Shown here piece by piece: positions 36,251 through 47,455 of a stretch of 64,000 nt of DNA. Origin of the DNA: Combretum micranthum (taxonomy: Eukaryota; Streptophyta; Magnoliopsida; Myrtales; Combretaceae); the NCBI GenBank assembly GCA_024138025.1, contig JAMXBD010000580.1, positions 124,001 to 188,000 on the forward strand. Direction: 5' to 3'. How positions within the stretch are numbered: the stretch's first letter is position 1; every line of letters begins with the position of its first letter. The translations under genes and the position numbers were made by a program. The notes beneath the pieces are model-generated. The model was given only the letters and a program-made list of their open reading frames with translations, did no database searches and was not told the origin of the DNA.

Positions 36251-37844
36251 GTGAGTTTTCTCCTTGTTTTGTTACCTTGATTGTGCGTGTAGTTAGTCGC
36301 ATTAGAATTATAGGAACAAGATAAAAATCGATATGAATGGGAATGGGATATATGATGAGACTGTGATGAATGTATGCTAAAGAATACTAAAGCATATCGA
36401 AACCACGATTCGATTGGATAACTGCACTGTTCATATTATTTATGTTATGTGTATGATATTGGCTGGTCACCCTAAAGAACGTATAAATATTTTGACCTAA
36501 GCAAAAATTAAATTGATCATGCATTGCATCGGACATATTGCATATGATAGCATGCTACTCCTACGCAGGTCGATCGGTATGATCCGTGATGCCTCGTTTG
36601 GATAACGAGCCCGGTGCCAAAGCTCATTCAGGGGTACTAAGGCGTATGTGGATGCATTCTTAGATGAGCCTAGCCGAGTAGGGTGCTAAGAGCCGAGGGC
36701 TTAGGGACTAGATGCGGTCGTGTAGACTCAATACCATTCCTAACCCAAGATACGGAGGGCGTAAATCCGTTCTGTGTGTGGGTTCCGGATGCCCATGCAT
36801 AATTGCTTGCTCACGTGTTTGTTCATGCATAGCATATGATTGATTCTAACTTGTTTGTTATGGTATGGAACTAAGGGAATTCTCACTAAGCTAGTGTAGC
36901 TTATACCCCAATAGTTGTTTAAATGAGCAGGTCATTTCAAGAGTGCAAAGTGGGGACCGAATTGGTTGGAGCCGGGAATGACTCCGGGATTTCGATAAAG
37001 AACACGAATGTTTGAAGTTACCAGCTAGTTTTATTATTTGTCTTGTAATAGTTTATGTAGGGAAGTTTGTGGATGAATGTAATTGGAATTGAACGATTTG
37101 TATTTTGAAGTATAGTGTTTTGTATCTAAAGTATAGTAAATTGTATTTCCTTTACATTGTTACTCAATTGTATCAACATAAAATGTATCATTCCGATTGT
37201 GTCTCCTTTATGTGTTAGACGCCTTGTACATAGTATGAAAGCCTTCGCGTGACCGAGGTGATCATTCTTAGGCTTTAATATTGTGTACGGCGGACTGCCA
37301 CGTTTAGGGTACCCTTCGGGGTGTGACAGTTTAGTTGGTATCAGAGCGACACGGTTTTGGGAGTTAGGTGGGAAGACTTTAAGAGGATAGAATGTTAGGA
37401 TACGATCTTAGGAATGGATAGGTAAGTGTTAAATGACCCTTAGGTAAAGAAGAACTAGATTTAGCTGCTTGACCCTTAAGATGTGATTTTTGATTGTTAA
37501 GGATTTGAATTCCGTCTCGGAGACTTTTGGAGAACGTAGAAACAAATACATGAGGAAGGAAGATTGAAAATATTTGATGGGATGATCGAATCTATTCTAG
37601 TAACTGCAAAATACAAGGATAAGTGACCCTACTCGACCTTTGGTTCAAATCGATAATAGAAAAAGCTAGATTACCCCTTTTTACCTAGGAGACCACTAGG
37701 TGGGAAGGATTAATGGCGTGCCTTCACCGTTTTTCTAAATAAACAAGTCTAAAGAAAATAAACGGTTATAACTCTTTTTTTAAACCATAAGCAACTTGTG
37801 AGTAGTATAATTAGGCTAATGTGACCGTTTCATCTTGTTTCTAG
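36251..37844 (+). other. Predicted intron 2, family B (spans LTR end and PBS)
   Basis: GTGAGT donor and a CATCTTGTTTCTAG acceptor; length 1594 nt. Removing it would delete the LTR terminus and the PBS from the mRNA, so a spliced message could serve translation but not be reverse transcribed. Inferred from sequence only. Confidence 0.45.
37336..37347 (+). promoter_or_regulatory. Primer-binding site, family B
   Basis: TGGTATCAGAGC seven bases after the LTR end; initiator tRNA-Met type. Confidence 0.85.
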
Positions 37845-38328
37845 GAGACTACCTGAGGGGAACATGCAACAGACGACTAACCTTTCCGAGGTACAACAAG
37901 TGAAAGACACTCCACCACCACAAGATCCAATGCAACAAGTCATAGACCTTCTAGGGTGTTTGGTGGATACACAAAAGCTCCTCTTACAACAAGTGCTTAT
38001 TAGGAATGTGCTGGTTCAGGTGGAAGGACCCCACCAAGTGACAATGCAAGGAATTGAGACTCCTTCTGTTATGGCTAGTCTAAGCTCCAAATTCAAAAGC
38101 TATAAGACAACTAGCCTAACTATTACGAATGAACCTTTTAAGAAGCGTAAGATCACTTGTTGGAAGTTCAAAGAAGGTCATCATCTAAGACAGTGTCCAC
38201 AGTTGAAGCACAAGTGTTACCTCTGTGGGGATCCTGAACATAAGATTATGGACTGTCCAAGAAAGAAAACTCTAAAGTGCTTCATTTGTAAACAACCGGG
38301 ACATTGGGCGAGGAAATGCCCCTAAAAG
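37845..38328 (+). CDS. gag: gag-like ORF with zinc knuckles, capsid missing (family B)
   Basis: An intact ORF of 153 residues from the ATG at 37864, followed by a stop at 38326. If spliced as predicted, it would gain nine residues from the LTR exon and from 37845 onward. The N-terminal half is glutamine-rich (PMQQVIDLLGCLVDTQKLLL), like the N-terminal part of Ty3/gypsy gag. The C-terminal third has three knuckles: CWKFKEGHHLRQC (second Cys replaced by Phe), CYLCGDPEHKIMDC and CFICKQPGHWARKC. The capsid domain expected between them is absent, so this looks like gag with an internal deletion. A stop follows the last knuckle directly and no pol is present. It may act as an RNA-binding protein; activity is unknown. 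Confidence 0.6.
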
Positions 38329-38741
38329 AATTAACAAGAGGATAGCTGTCCTTGCTTGGAAGAAGTCAGTCTCCTAGAAATATCAATAGATCTCTCGTGT
38401 TGAGCGTTAGGAGCAAATAACTTTTTGGTTTATCATCTAGTTCATGAAATTATTCTAATGTATGTTTTGCATCCTTTCTTTGAACTTTTGTAATGAAAGA
38501 TTTACATCTTCTTTTGGTTTCATGTATTTCGTTTTGAATATTATGAAGTTTTGTTATCGATTTTGATTTCAGTAGAATTTCAATATTTCTTATATATGTT
38601 TTTATTTCCGCATTTCCATGTTCTGTATTTCCGATAAGTTTCTTTTACCGCCTTAAGATGTAATCAAAGATTTAGAAATTTCACCTGAGCTTAATAAAAT
38701 TGTAGGAGATATACCCAACCACAACAAGAACTCGTCATGAC
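38329..38741 (+). other. Non-coding spacer after family B ORF
   Basis: T-rich sequence without a coding frame, with TTTTGATTTCAG ending at 38572. It stops abruptly at ATGAC (38737-38741), where a C-type LTR begins. The last ~20 bases (CAAGAACTCGTCATGAC) resemble the start of the minus-strand gag at 45909. Confidence 0.5.
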
Positions 38742-39638
38742 TGTAAACCCCAGTATTCTCAGAAGTTAAGAAACCCCGGGAATTGGAAGCGAAACCCTAA
38801 TCCGGTCCAGTTTGAGTCTAGTAAGAGAAGCTTAGGAACCCTAAATCCGGCTTTCCTTCGGTTTCATAATAAAAGAAATTTTATAAAGTAAATGAAATTG
38901 AATTATTGTTCTAAAGCATATTTTAGACCTTTGAAAGTTTTAAATTCGGGAATTTTTCAATTCCGAGCCTTCCCGAGCTCAATTACAGAAGAGCGTGCCC
39001 CGGGACCACGAACTCAGAAAAATGTTCCGAAATATTTATTAGAACCGTAATTTTATAAGGATTCCAAAAATATCAATTTAATAATTTTCCGGGCTATAAA
39101 AATGATAGTTATAGCCTTTTCCCGTGTTTTCGTTACAACCGGTAAAGTAGATGTCTTGTCTACTATTCACAAGTACAACCTACACTACACACTACCCATA
39201 CCATATTCTTACATCCTTACAACTACTCATTTCAATTTTCTTTTCCAAGAATTTTTGTCTCTTAATTAATTATCACATTTATTACATTTTAATTATCTAA
39301 ATTACAAAATATCAAATTTCAAAACACACACACACAAGCAAATGGCCGGCACCCCACCCACCCCCCCACCCCCCTCTTTTCCCCTCATTTTTGCTTTTTC
39401 TTCATTTATTTTAATAACTAAAACCCTAATCCATCTAATATATAAACTAAATGTTCACTCTCTCTTCATTTTACTTGTTTCAAATTTTTACCAAAGTGAA
39501 AAACTCTCTCCTCCTCCTCCCATATTGCCGTGAGCCCCTCCCTCTCTCCCATACACACTCAAGCTCAAATCTTCTTCTTTTCTACTCCAAAACTCCATTG
39601 GTATGTTGATTTTAGGCTTTGTTCTTCCTAAATCTTGT
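38742..39638 (+). repeat. C LTR, 5' 0.9 kb (plus strand, truncated)
   Basis: Starts TGTAAACCCCAG and matches, inverted, 42180-43079. It is cut after AATCTTGT, where an oppositely oriented C LTR end begins. It contains a (CA)n run near 39325, a TATATAAACT promoter-like motif near 39439 and a donor-like site at 39601 (CATTG then GTATGT). The ORF at 39342-39533 is a low-complexity chance frame. Confidence 0.75.
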
Positions 39639-42600
39639 TGTCACGCCCCGAAGGGTACCCTAAACGTGGCAGTCCGCCGTATACAATATTAAAGCCTAAG
39701 AATGACCACCTCAGTCACGCGAAGGCTTCCATACTATGTACAAGGCGTCTAACACATAAAGGAGACACATCGGAATGATACATTTTATGTTGATACAATT
39801 GAGTAACAATGTAAAGGAAATAAAATCTACTATACTTTCGATACAAACCACTATACTTCAAAATACAAATCATTCAACTTCAATTACATTCATCCACAGA
39901 CTTCCCTACATAAACTATTACAAGACAAATCATGAAATCTAGCTAAACTACAAACATTCTTAATCATTGCCGAACTCCCGAAGTCATGTTCAGCTCCAAC
40001 CATCTCGGTCCCCACTTAGCATTCTTGAGACAACTTGTTCATATAAACAACTATTGGGGTATAAGCTACACTAGCTTAGTGAGAATTCCCTTAATTCCAT
40101 ACCATAACAAGCAAGTATTAATCAATCATATGCTATGCATGAACAAATAAGTGAGCAAGCAATTATGTATGGGTATCCGGAACCCACACACAGAACGGAT
40201 TTACGCCCTCCGTATCTTGGGTTAGGGATGGTATTGAAGTCTACACGACTGCTGCTAGTCCCCAAGCCCTCGACTCATAGCACTCGCCTCGGCTAGGCTC
40301 ACACATGGAATGCATCCCCGATGCGCCTTAGTTTCCTATGAATGAGCTCTGATCCCGGGTCTCATTATCCAAACGAGTCCTCGGACCATACCGATCGACC
40401 TATGTAGGAGTAGCACGCTACCAAATGCAATATGTCCGATGTGATGTATGATCAATTTACTTTTTGCTTAGGTCAAAATATTTATACATTCTTTAGAGTG
40501 ACCAATCAATATCACACACATAACATAAGTAATATGAACGGTGCAGTTATCCAATCGTGGTTTCGATATGCTTTAGTTTCTTTGGCATACAATCATCACA
40601 GTCTCATCATATCTCCCATCCCCATTCATATCGATTTTTATCTTGTTCCTATAATTCTAATGCAACTATTACAAGCACAATCAAGGTAACAAAACAAGGA
40701 GAAAACTCACTCGGCCATTGGATCACCGGTCTTCTAGTAATAATAACCCAGTGGTAGGGAATCGTCGAATTCGGGATCACCTAAAAAGGAAGAAATACTC
40801 TAATAAGTATTTCAACTCAAACTAATCCAATGACTTCATACGAATTATCAAATTCGTAATTCGCGTCCTAAACGGAAATTCCAACTTAAAACGGCCATAA
40901 CTTGGTCATTTTAACTCGGAATCTCGCAAATTATATATCGATTTCTATCTACTTCGAAAGATCTATCTATTTCTAGTATTATTTTCAAGTTTAAGGTCAT
41001 GGAACAGTAGGATCAGATCTGTTCCGTAAATCCTCCAATTCCGAAAATTTGTTTTGCTTTTGATGAGAAATGTTCCTAGTTGATGATGCATGCATAAATG
41101 GTATATGAATGAATTCCTAACATGAATATCATGTAATGAACTCCATATATGCATGGTTTTTATGATCTTTGATGATGGACTCTTATGGATTCCTAGTTAT
41201 CAAGAAATTCCTTAATGGCCTCAAAAAAAAAAAAGTTATTATTACCAACCTTACATCCCCTAATGTTTTTATGATTTTATCTTTAGAATTTACTTATCAC
41301 CTAATTAAAAATGAGTTCCCAACATCCATATTAGTCATGGCCTTCATTTATGCATAAAATCCACATTTTTCATTGAACAAATATGTTTTTAAATAAGCTA
41401 CTTATAAAAATCCGAATTTTGAAATTTTCGTTTTCTTGCAATTTCCTTGTGAGAAAACTTGTTTAATGCATCAAAAATTGAGGCTCCAATATATCTATTA
41501 TCTAAAGACTTCATTTAGCTCATAAAACATGCCATCTAAGCTTAGATACTAAGTGTTCATGTAGGCACCATCCTAAATTACGAATTTTACTTCTAATCAC
41601 CATCTTAATATTTTTCATTCTAACTCCACTACTTGTTTCACATTTCCTCATGCCTAAACTCATCTAAAACTTATGAAAATCATTTCTTCAAGATACCTAT
41701 TGCACATATCCTTCATTTTTCATGTGAAATATGAGTTTCAAAATGGTTTTGGGGTTTTTTAAAGTAGGGTTCTAATTTCATCCGAATTTCCAACAATTCA
41801 TTTGACAAAACCTTTTCTTTTTCAATGTTCTTGCCTTCTATATATGAAGATCTACTATCTAACATATCTTTACACAAACAAGACTACATTTTTAGGATCA
41901 TCAATGCATGAAAATCAAAATAACTATATGAACATACTGTAGATGGAGATGTGGTGTCTAAACATTAGATCTACTAGATATGATGCATGAATCATTAATC
42001 TCATGGCATGAACATCAATATATATGCAAGATCTCTACTTACATGCATGAACAAGATAATATCTTAACAAAAACTCATGTAAACATTAGATCCATGTCTT
42101 GTGATGGCTTGATATCCTTGTTCATGTGTTTTCATGTCCCTAGCATAAGCTCATTGGATTAAAGGTGAAAACACACAAGAATTAGCTTTGCCACTACAAG
42201 ATCTAGGAAGAACAAAGCCTAAAATCAACATACCAATGGAGTTTTGGAGTAGAAAAGAAGAGGATTTGAACTTGTGTGAGTGAGTGTGAGTGGGGAGGGG
42301 CTCACGGCATCAATGGGAAAGAAAGAGAGAGTTTTTCTCTTTGAAAGAAAATTGAACAAGTGAAAATGAAGAGAGAGAGAAAAAATATGTTATATATGAA
42401 TAGATTAGGGTTTATAATTGAATAAAAATATCAAAAACAAAACAAAAGAGAGAGGGAAAGGGGAAGGGGAGCGGCCTTAGCATTGTGTGTATGTGTGTGT
42501 GTTTTGAATTTTGATATTTTGTAATTTAAGTAATTAAAATGTAATAAATGTGATAATTATTTAAGAGACAAAAATTCTTGGAAAGAAAATTGATATGAGT

Positions 42601-43079
42601 AGTTATAGGATGTAAGAATAGGGTATGGGTAGTATGTAGTATAGTTGTACTTGTGAATAGTAGACAAGACATCTACTTTACTGGTTGTAACGAAAACACG
42701 AGAAAAGCTATAACTGTTTTATAGCTCGGAAAATTATAAATTGATATTTTTGGAATCATTACAAAATTACGGTTCTAATGAATATTCCGGAACATTTTTC
42801 TGAATTCGTGATCCGGGCACGCTTTTCTGTAATTGAGCTTGGGAAGGCTCGGAATTGAAAAATTCCCGAATTTAAAACTTTCAAATGTCTAAAATATACT
42901 TTAAAACAATAATTCAACTTCATTTACTTTATAAAATTTCTTTTATTATGAAACCGAAGGAAAACCGGATTTAGGGTTCCTAAGCTCCTCTCACTAAGCT
43001 TGAACTAGACTGACATAGGGTTTCGTTCTCCGGTTTTCGAAGTTTATTCGATTACTACGAAGCTAGGGTATATATTACA
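39639..43079 (-). repeat. C LTR, complete, minus strand
   Basis: Read on the minus strand it runs from TGTAATATATACCC (43079) to GGGGCGTGACA (39639), 3441 bp. It contains the conserved block (40879-40966), an exon-2-like interval (40711-40780) with ATGGCCGA before GTGAGT, and degenerate repeats related to those of B. No PBS follows and no matching TSD is found (flanks CTTGT and AGAAC), so at least one side is rearranged. Small ORFs inside are not genes. Confidence 0.7.
40711..40780 (-). other. Predicted leader exon 2, family C
   Basis: Minus-strand interval between TTTCTTCCTTTTTAG and GTGAGT; its only ATG is at 40718-40716, eight nucleotides before the donor, identical to family B. Confidence 0.4.
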
Positions 43080-43928
43080 AGAACAAAAATAAAAATAAAA
43101 ACAAAAATAAAATTATGAAATGAATAGTGGTAGATCGTACTGAAAGACCCCATAATTACCGGTAATAATGGAAATACGATAAAAAGGTTAAACTGTAACT
43201 TTTATAACCCAAAAAATTATATAACTGATATATTTAGAAATCTTATGAAATTACGAGTCTAATGGTACTATTGGTATATTTTTGATATCTCGAGCCCCGG
43301 GACACACTTTTCAAAGTCTGTACCCGAACGGGTTCGAAATATGTCAAAAATTTACCAATCTGATATTTTTAAACAAACTCATATTACTATGAGCTATTCT
43401 ATATCTTCAACTACACCTCGGCCTCTAGGGTTAGGGGCGCTAGGTTGCCGGACTTAAGCTATTGTATTTCGCTTAGGGTTTTCGGGTGATTTTCCGGTTT
43501 AGATCTTTGCCAAATTGGAAACTGATATTTTACGTTTATACAACGTATTTAATTTGAGAAATTTATTTTACATTTTATTTTTGTAAGTATTTAATATCTC
43601 TTAATGTTTTCGGAATTCTCGAATTGAGTTATATTTTCGAAAGTAAATTGTTTTTTGCTTTTTAATAATTTGTTTTTGGGCTTTATATTACCCGATTTTA
43701 TAATTCGGAGTTAAATATGGAAATTTTTGTACGTCGTGGTTTTGAATTTGAAGACCACTGTGTTCTTAATTTATTTTTAAAGATTTTCATTTTCTCAAGA
43801 TTAAGAAGTTTCCGAATTCGTTCGTGTTTTTGGACTAGTTGAAATTCGGTTTTAATTTGGATTGATTTTTAGGGTTTATTTTCGAAGTTCATCTTGAAAT
43901 GATTTACTGAAATTTTCCGGGGCTTACA
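43080..43928 (-). repeat. B-type 3' LTR, first 0.85 kb, minus strand
   Basis: On the minus strand it starts TGTAAGCCCCGG at 43928, directly after a polypurine tract, and matches the start of the B LTR at 32444. It is therefore the 3' LTR of the minus-strand gag element to its right. It is interrupted at 43080 by the C LTR. Confidence 0.7.
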
Positions 43929-43940
43929 TCCTCCCACCTT
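43929..43940 (-). promoter_or_regulatory. Polypurine tract of minus-strand gag element
   Basis: Reads AAGGTGGGAGGA on the minus strand, directly before the LTR start, after ACAAAACTTTCCTT. Confidence 0.7.
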
Positions 43941-44732
43941 AAGGAAAGTTTTGTCCGCAAAACTAGTTACGCGTATATCGTTTACCGAAAAGATTATGAA
44001 TTTCGAGTTATATTTTCTAGCACGGTTTGTGCTTTGGTTTGTATTATTTCTAAACTTCGCATGATAGACATTTTACGAAATATAGCACATACAAATTAAT
44101 AAGATTTGGCTTAGCGATTCCAACCTTCACTTACACGACTCTTTTAGAAAACAGCACAAACTTGACTCGAGACCACAGACGACTCAATTCGACCGATACT
44201 AGACAACTCACGACCACATGACATTTCGTGACTCGGTTACTTTGACCAACGAAGGTTGTGGATTCGCTTCTCCATTCTTATGTAGATGTATATACAATAT
44301 TGTGCCTTATGATTCATATTCCCTTAAACAATATGGTCATCATCGTTTTAAATTCTTATCATCGTGATCATCTTGATGGGATTGAAATCAGGAGATCTCA
44401 TTGCTTTATTGTATAATTATTACTTGTGAAGATCTTATGGAGTTTGGTAATTGAGATTTGATCAATGAAGTTTTTAACTTTTGTGTAACGATCATTGTAG
44501 ATTTCGATCTTTCAAAGTTCTTTATTTACAAGAAGTTGTATGAGGATTGTCTTGGAATTCGTTAAATTAGTCAAGTTTTGTTTTAGTTTCCATCATTGGC
44601 TCATTCTAGCTTTTAATAGTCTCGGGCTTTCCTATTTTTAGTCTAGTCATTTAATCCAAAGGCTATTTCTAACAACCTATCTCTTTGATTCTATTGACAG
44701 GAAAGAACATGCAGTAGTTTAAGGGTATAGCG
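43941..44732 (-). other. Non-coding segment between gag and polypurine tract
   Basis: About 0.8 kb with no open frame and no recognisable pol domain on either strand. It occupies the place of pol, as the purine-rich segment does in family A. Confidence 0.55.
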
Positions 44733-45917
44733 CTAACCTAATACCGAGTTGCATATTTGATCCTTGCTTCCTTCCATGGCAAAGGACTCCAGCTCCTCAT
44801 CACTAGCTTCTTCATACACTCCATATGTGTGAGGGTTGTGGACTGGATTTCCGGATGTAGTTGTTCTTAAAGAACTTCGACTCCTTTTTCCTTTGTTGTT
44901 TTTATTCCTATTAGATCTCTTCCTCTTTTTCCTTGGTAGATTTAGCGAAGCAACATGCGGGTTATCCCGCTCGAGGCATGTTTTAGCCAAATGTCCAGTT
45001 TTTGTGCAAAGAAATCATCCGGTGGTCATCTTTTTAGGACACTTCTCAACTTTGTGACCAGGGTCCCCACAGAGATAGCACTTGAATTGGAGTTATGGAC
45101 ACTGTATAAGGTAATGTTCTCTCTTACATCTCCAACATTGTATCTTATCCAATATTATGTCTTCTTCCTTGTTTAGGTCATCATCCAAGGGAAGTGTTCT
45201 GACATTTTGACTCGGAGTCATTGCAACATAGAACTCCATTTCCTTATTACTTCTTTCTTGCCTCCTCTTTTGAGCATTTTCTATTATCCGTGCTCTTTCT
45301 AGCAATCCTTGATAACTCCTGATATCCAATTTCTCCAATCGAGTCCGAAGATCTTCTTTCAAACCATTCAGAAACACTTGTCTTTTGAGTTCCTCACTTT
45401 GTTTATATGATTCCGGAGCATATTGTAATAATCTACTGAACTCGGTTTCATATTGTTCCATACTACGATCTCCTTGTGAGATGTTGAGGAAATCTGCACT
45501 GTACTGGACTCTTAAGCTCATGGGGAAATATTTATCCAAAAACTCATATTTAAACATCTCCATGTAACTAGAGGCGTTAACTCTCTTTCCTTAGATTCCC
45601 ACCATACTCGGGCATGTAAGCGGAGCATATAGGTTCCATAATTAACTCTCAGACAGTGTGGTACTTCAAAAGCATTAAAGGACCTCTCAATGTGTGCCAA
45701 CCCTCTGCCTCATCTGGTTTTCCAAAAACTCCGTCGAAATACTGGTTACACTTTATGAAGCACGGTAAGAGACTTTGATGGTATTGAGGTGATGGTGGCT
45801 CATCTTGAATCGTTTCTTGTGCATATCTTATAGGTGTAGACGTTGAAGCATTTCCCCCTTGGTTAGGTAGTTCGGGTATTGCTTGGTTCTCGGGTCCTAA
45901 AGGAGTCATGACGGGTT
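44733..45917 (-). pseudogene. gag: gag pseudogene, minus-strand B-type element
   Basis: Broken gag gene. From the ATG at 45909 the N-terminal region (MTPLGPENQ) leads to a capsid core split over several frames: CNQYFDGVFGKPDEAEGW, then ARVWWESKERELTPLVTW, then EFLDKYFPMSLRVQY and EQYETEFSRLLQYAPESY, matching Ty3/gypsy gag. The piece 45093-45563 is open for 156 residues and ends in the first zinc knuckle, CWRCKREHYLIQC. Knuckles 2 and 3 lie between 45090 and 44950 in shifted frames with a stop between them. A basic lysine/arginine-rich and acidic tail ends at 44733. No pol follows before the polypurine tract. The 5' part (leader, PBS, 5' LTR) is missing, cut near 45918. Confidence 0.75.
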
Positions 45918-46720
45918 CTTCTTGTGCTTGTAGCTAGTTGCATTAGAATTATAGGAATAAGATAAAAGCCGATATGAATGAGGATGGGATAATCGATGAG
46001 ATTTTGATGTATGTGTGCTAAAGAATACTAAAGCATATCGAAACCATGATTCGATTGGATAAACGCACTGTTCATATTATTTCTGTTTATGTGTATGATA
46101 TTGGTTGGTCACTCTAAAGAATGTATGAATGATTTGACTGAAGCAAAAGTTAAATTGGTCATGCATCGCATCGGAGATGTTGCATTTGGTAGCATGCTAC
46201 TCCTATACAGGTCGATTGGTATGGTCTGAGGACTCGTTTGGATAATGAGACCCGGTATCATAGCTCATTCATAGGGAACTAAGGTGCATTGGGGATGCAT
46301 TCCATGTTTGAGCCTAGTCGAGTCGAGTGCTATGAGCCGAGGGGCTCGGGGACTAGCAGCGGTCATGTAGACTTTCAATATCATCCCTAACCTAAGATAC
46401 AGAGAGCGTAAATCCATTATGTGTATGGGTTCTGGATACCCATACATAATTGTCTGCTCATGTGTTTGTTCATGCATAGCATAAGAATGATTTATAACTT
46501 ACTTGTTATGGTACGGAATTAAGAGAATTCTCACTAAGCTAGTGTAGCTTATATCCCAATAGATGTTTGAATGAATAGGTTATCTCAAGAATGCTAAGTG
46601 AGGACTGAGATGGTTGGAGCTGAATATGACTTCGGGATTTCGACAGGAAATAAGAATGCTTGGAGATATTAGCTAGGTTTTGCGGACTGCCACGTTTAGG
46701 GCACCCTTCGGGGCGCGACA
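45918..46720 (+). repeat. C/B-type LTR 3' fragment, plus strand
   Basis: Begins within GTGCTTGTAGCTAGTTGCAT, just downstream of the predicted donor region of B/C LTRs, and ends GGGGCGCGACA. It has an internal deletion just before the terminal module (GGTTTTGCGGACTGCC). The junction with the minus-strand gag lies in a short shared stretch (CTTGTGCTTGTAG), suggesting end joining. Confidence 0.65.
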
Positions 46721-46972
46721 ATATTATGAGTCACATTTATTTTCACTACTGTTCTTCGTGTGGGGAAATAAAGAGTTGTAGTGGTGGCTAGTAGGAGCCA
46801 AAAAGTCTACATGGGCAAGTAGGAGCCGGAAAGTCTACAGGGCTAGTAGGAGCCAGTAAGTTTGCAAATATTGATGGTCATATAGGCCTGTAACTACCCA
46901 ACCCCCGATATGGAGGGCATAAAATTCATGCTACACATGGTTTCCGGTTAATCTTATGTATTTGTTTGCTTA
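46721..46972 (+). repeat. D-type LTR fragment, left of nested element
   Basis: Resembles family A LTR around 5680-6070. It includes a minisatellite-like stretch at 46786-46862 with about three shorter units (GTAGGAGCCGGAAAGTCTAC). It is interrupted by the nested element and resumes at 52349. Confidence 0.65.
46968..46972 (+). repeat. Target-site duplication GCTTA (left)
   Basis: Repeated exactly at 52344-52348 on the other side of the nested element. Confidence 0.9.
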
Positions 46973-47455
46973 TGTTAGGAATAAGGCCCGGTCCAAACTT
47001 ACAAAGCGTAACCCTAACGTTTGTTGATAATATACTGGATGTAATTCCCTATCATGTATGTTTTTGCAGACCCTAAACTAAACAGCTAAGTGTTTTTCCC
47101 TCTTTCTTATTTCTCTAGCAAAATTAGGGTTTCTTCCCTCAACTTTCTCTAACTCTCTTTCGTGTATGTTTTTGCAAGTAGTGGGTGTAAGAATGTTAGC
47201 GTTTTCGAGAAGCCACTCTCCTTAACTCAACAGAGTATTTCTTGTGTTGTAATTTGCGTACCCCTTTCTTATTTCATTCATGTGTTTATAATCTAGTGAA
47301 TACTGGTTGTTACACGTATTTGTTGCGTAACTAACTGTAGTTACATGTGGTTACAAATCTGTTATTTTCTAATTACATGCTATATCTCTGTTACATTCTA
47401 GTTTGTGATGTAATCCCTAAGCCAGGCTGGCTTCTTCCTTGCTCGATTCCTAATA
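46973..47455 (-). repeat. 3' LTR of nested element
   Basis: A 483-bp LTR whose inner end is CCTAATA (CA decayed to TA). It carries about 68 bp near 47060-47150 (GACCCTAAACTAAACAGC and following) that the other LTR lacks. Confidence 0.85.

Larger units (their letters stand above)
32444..37328 (+). repeat. B LTR copy 2 (complete, 4.9 kb)
   Basis: Starts TGTAAACCCCGG and ends GGGGTGTGACA, followed by a PBS, so it is the 5' LTR of a plus-strand element. Contents in order: AT-rich U3, CT-rich stretch near 33890-34080, donor-like GATATAG/GTAAAG at 34181, degenerate ~160-200-bp repeats, the conserved block at 35990-36080, a predicted small exon at 36182-36250, and the shared terminal module. Confidence 0.85.

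Noticed and set aside
44836..45176. Plus-strand ORFs opposite the minus-strand gag
   Set aside because: They are antisense shadows of the zinc-knuckle and tail region of gag.
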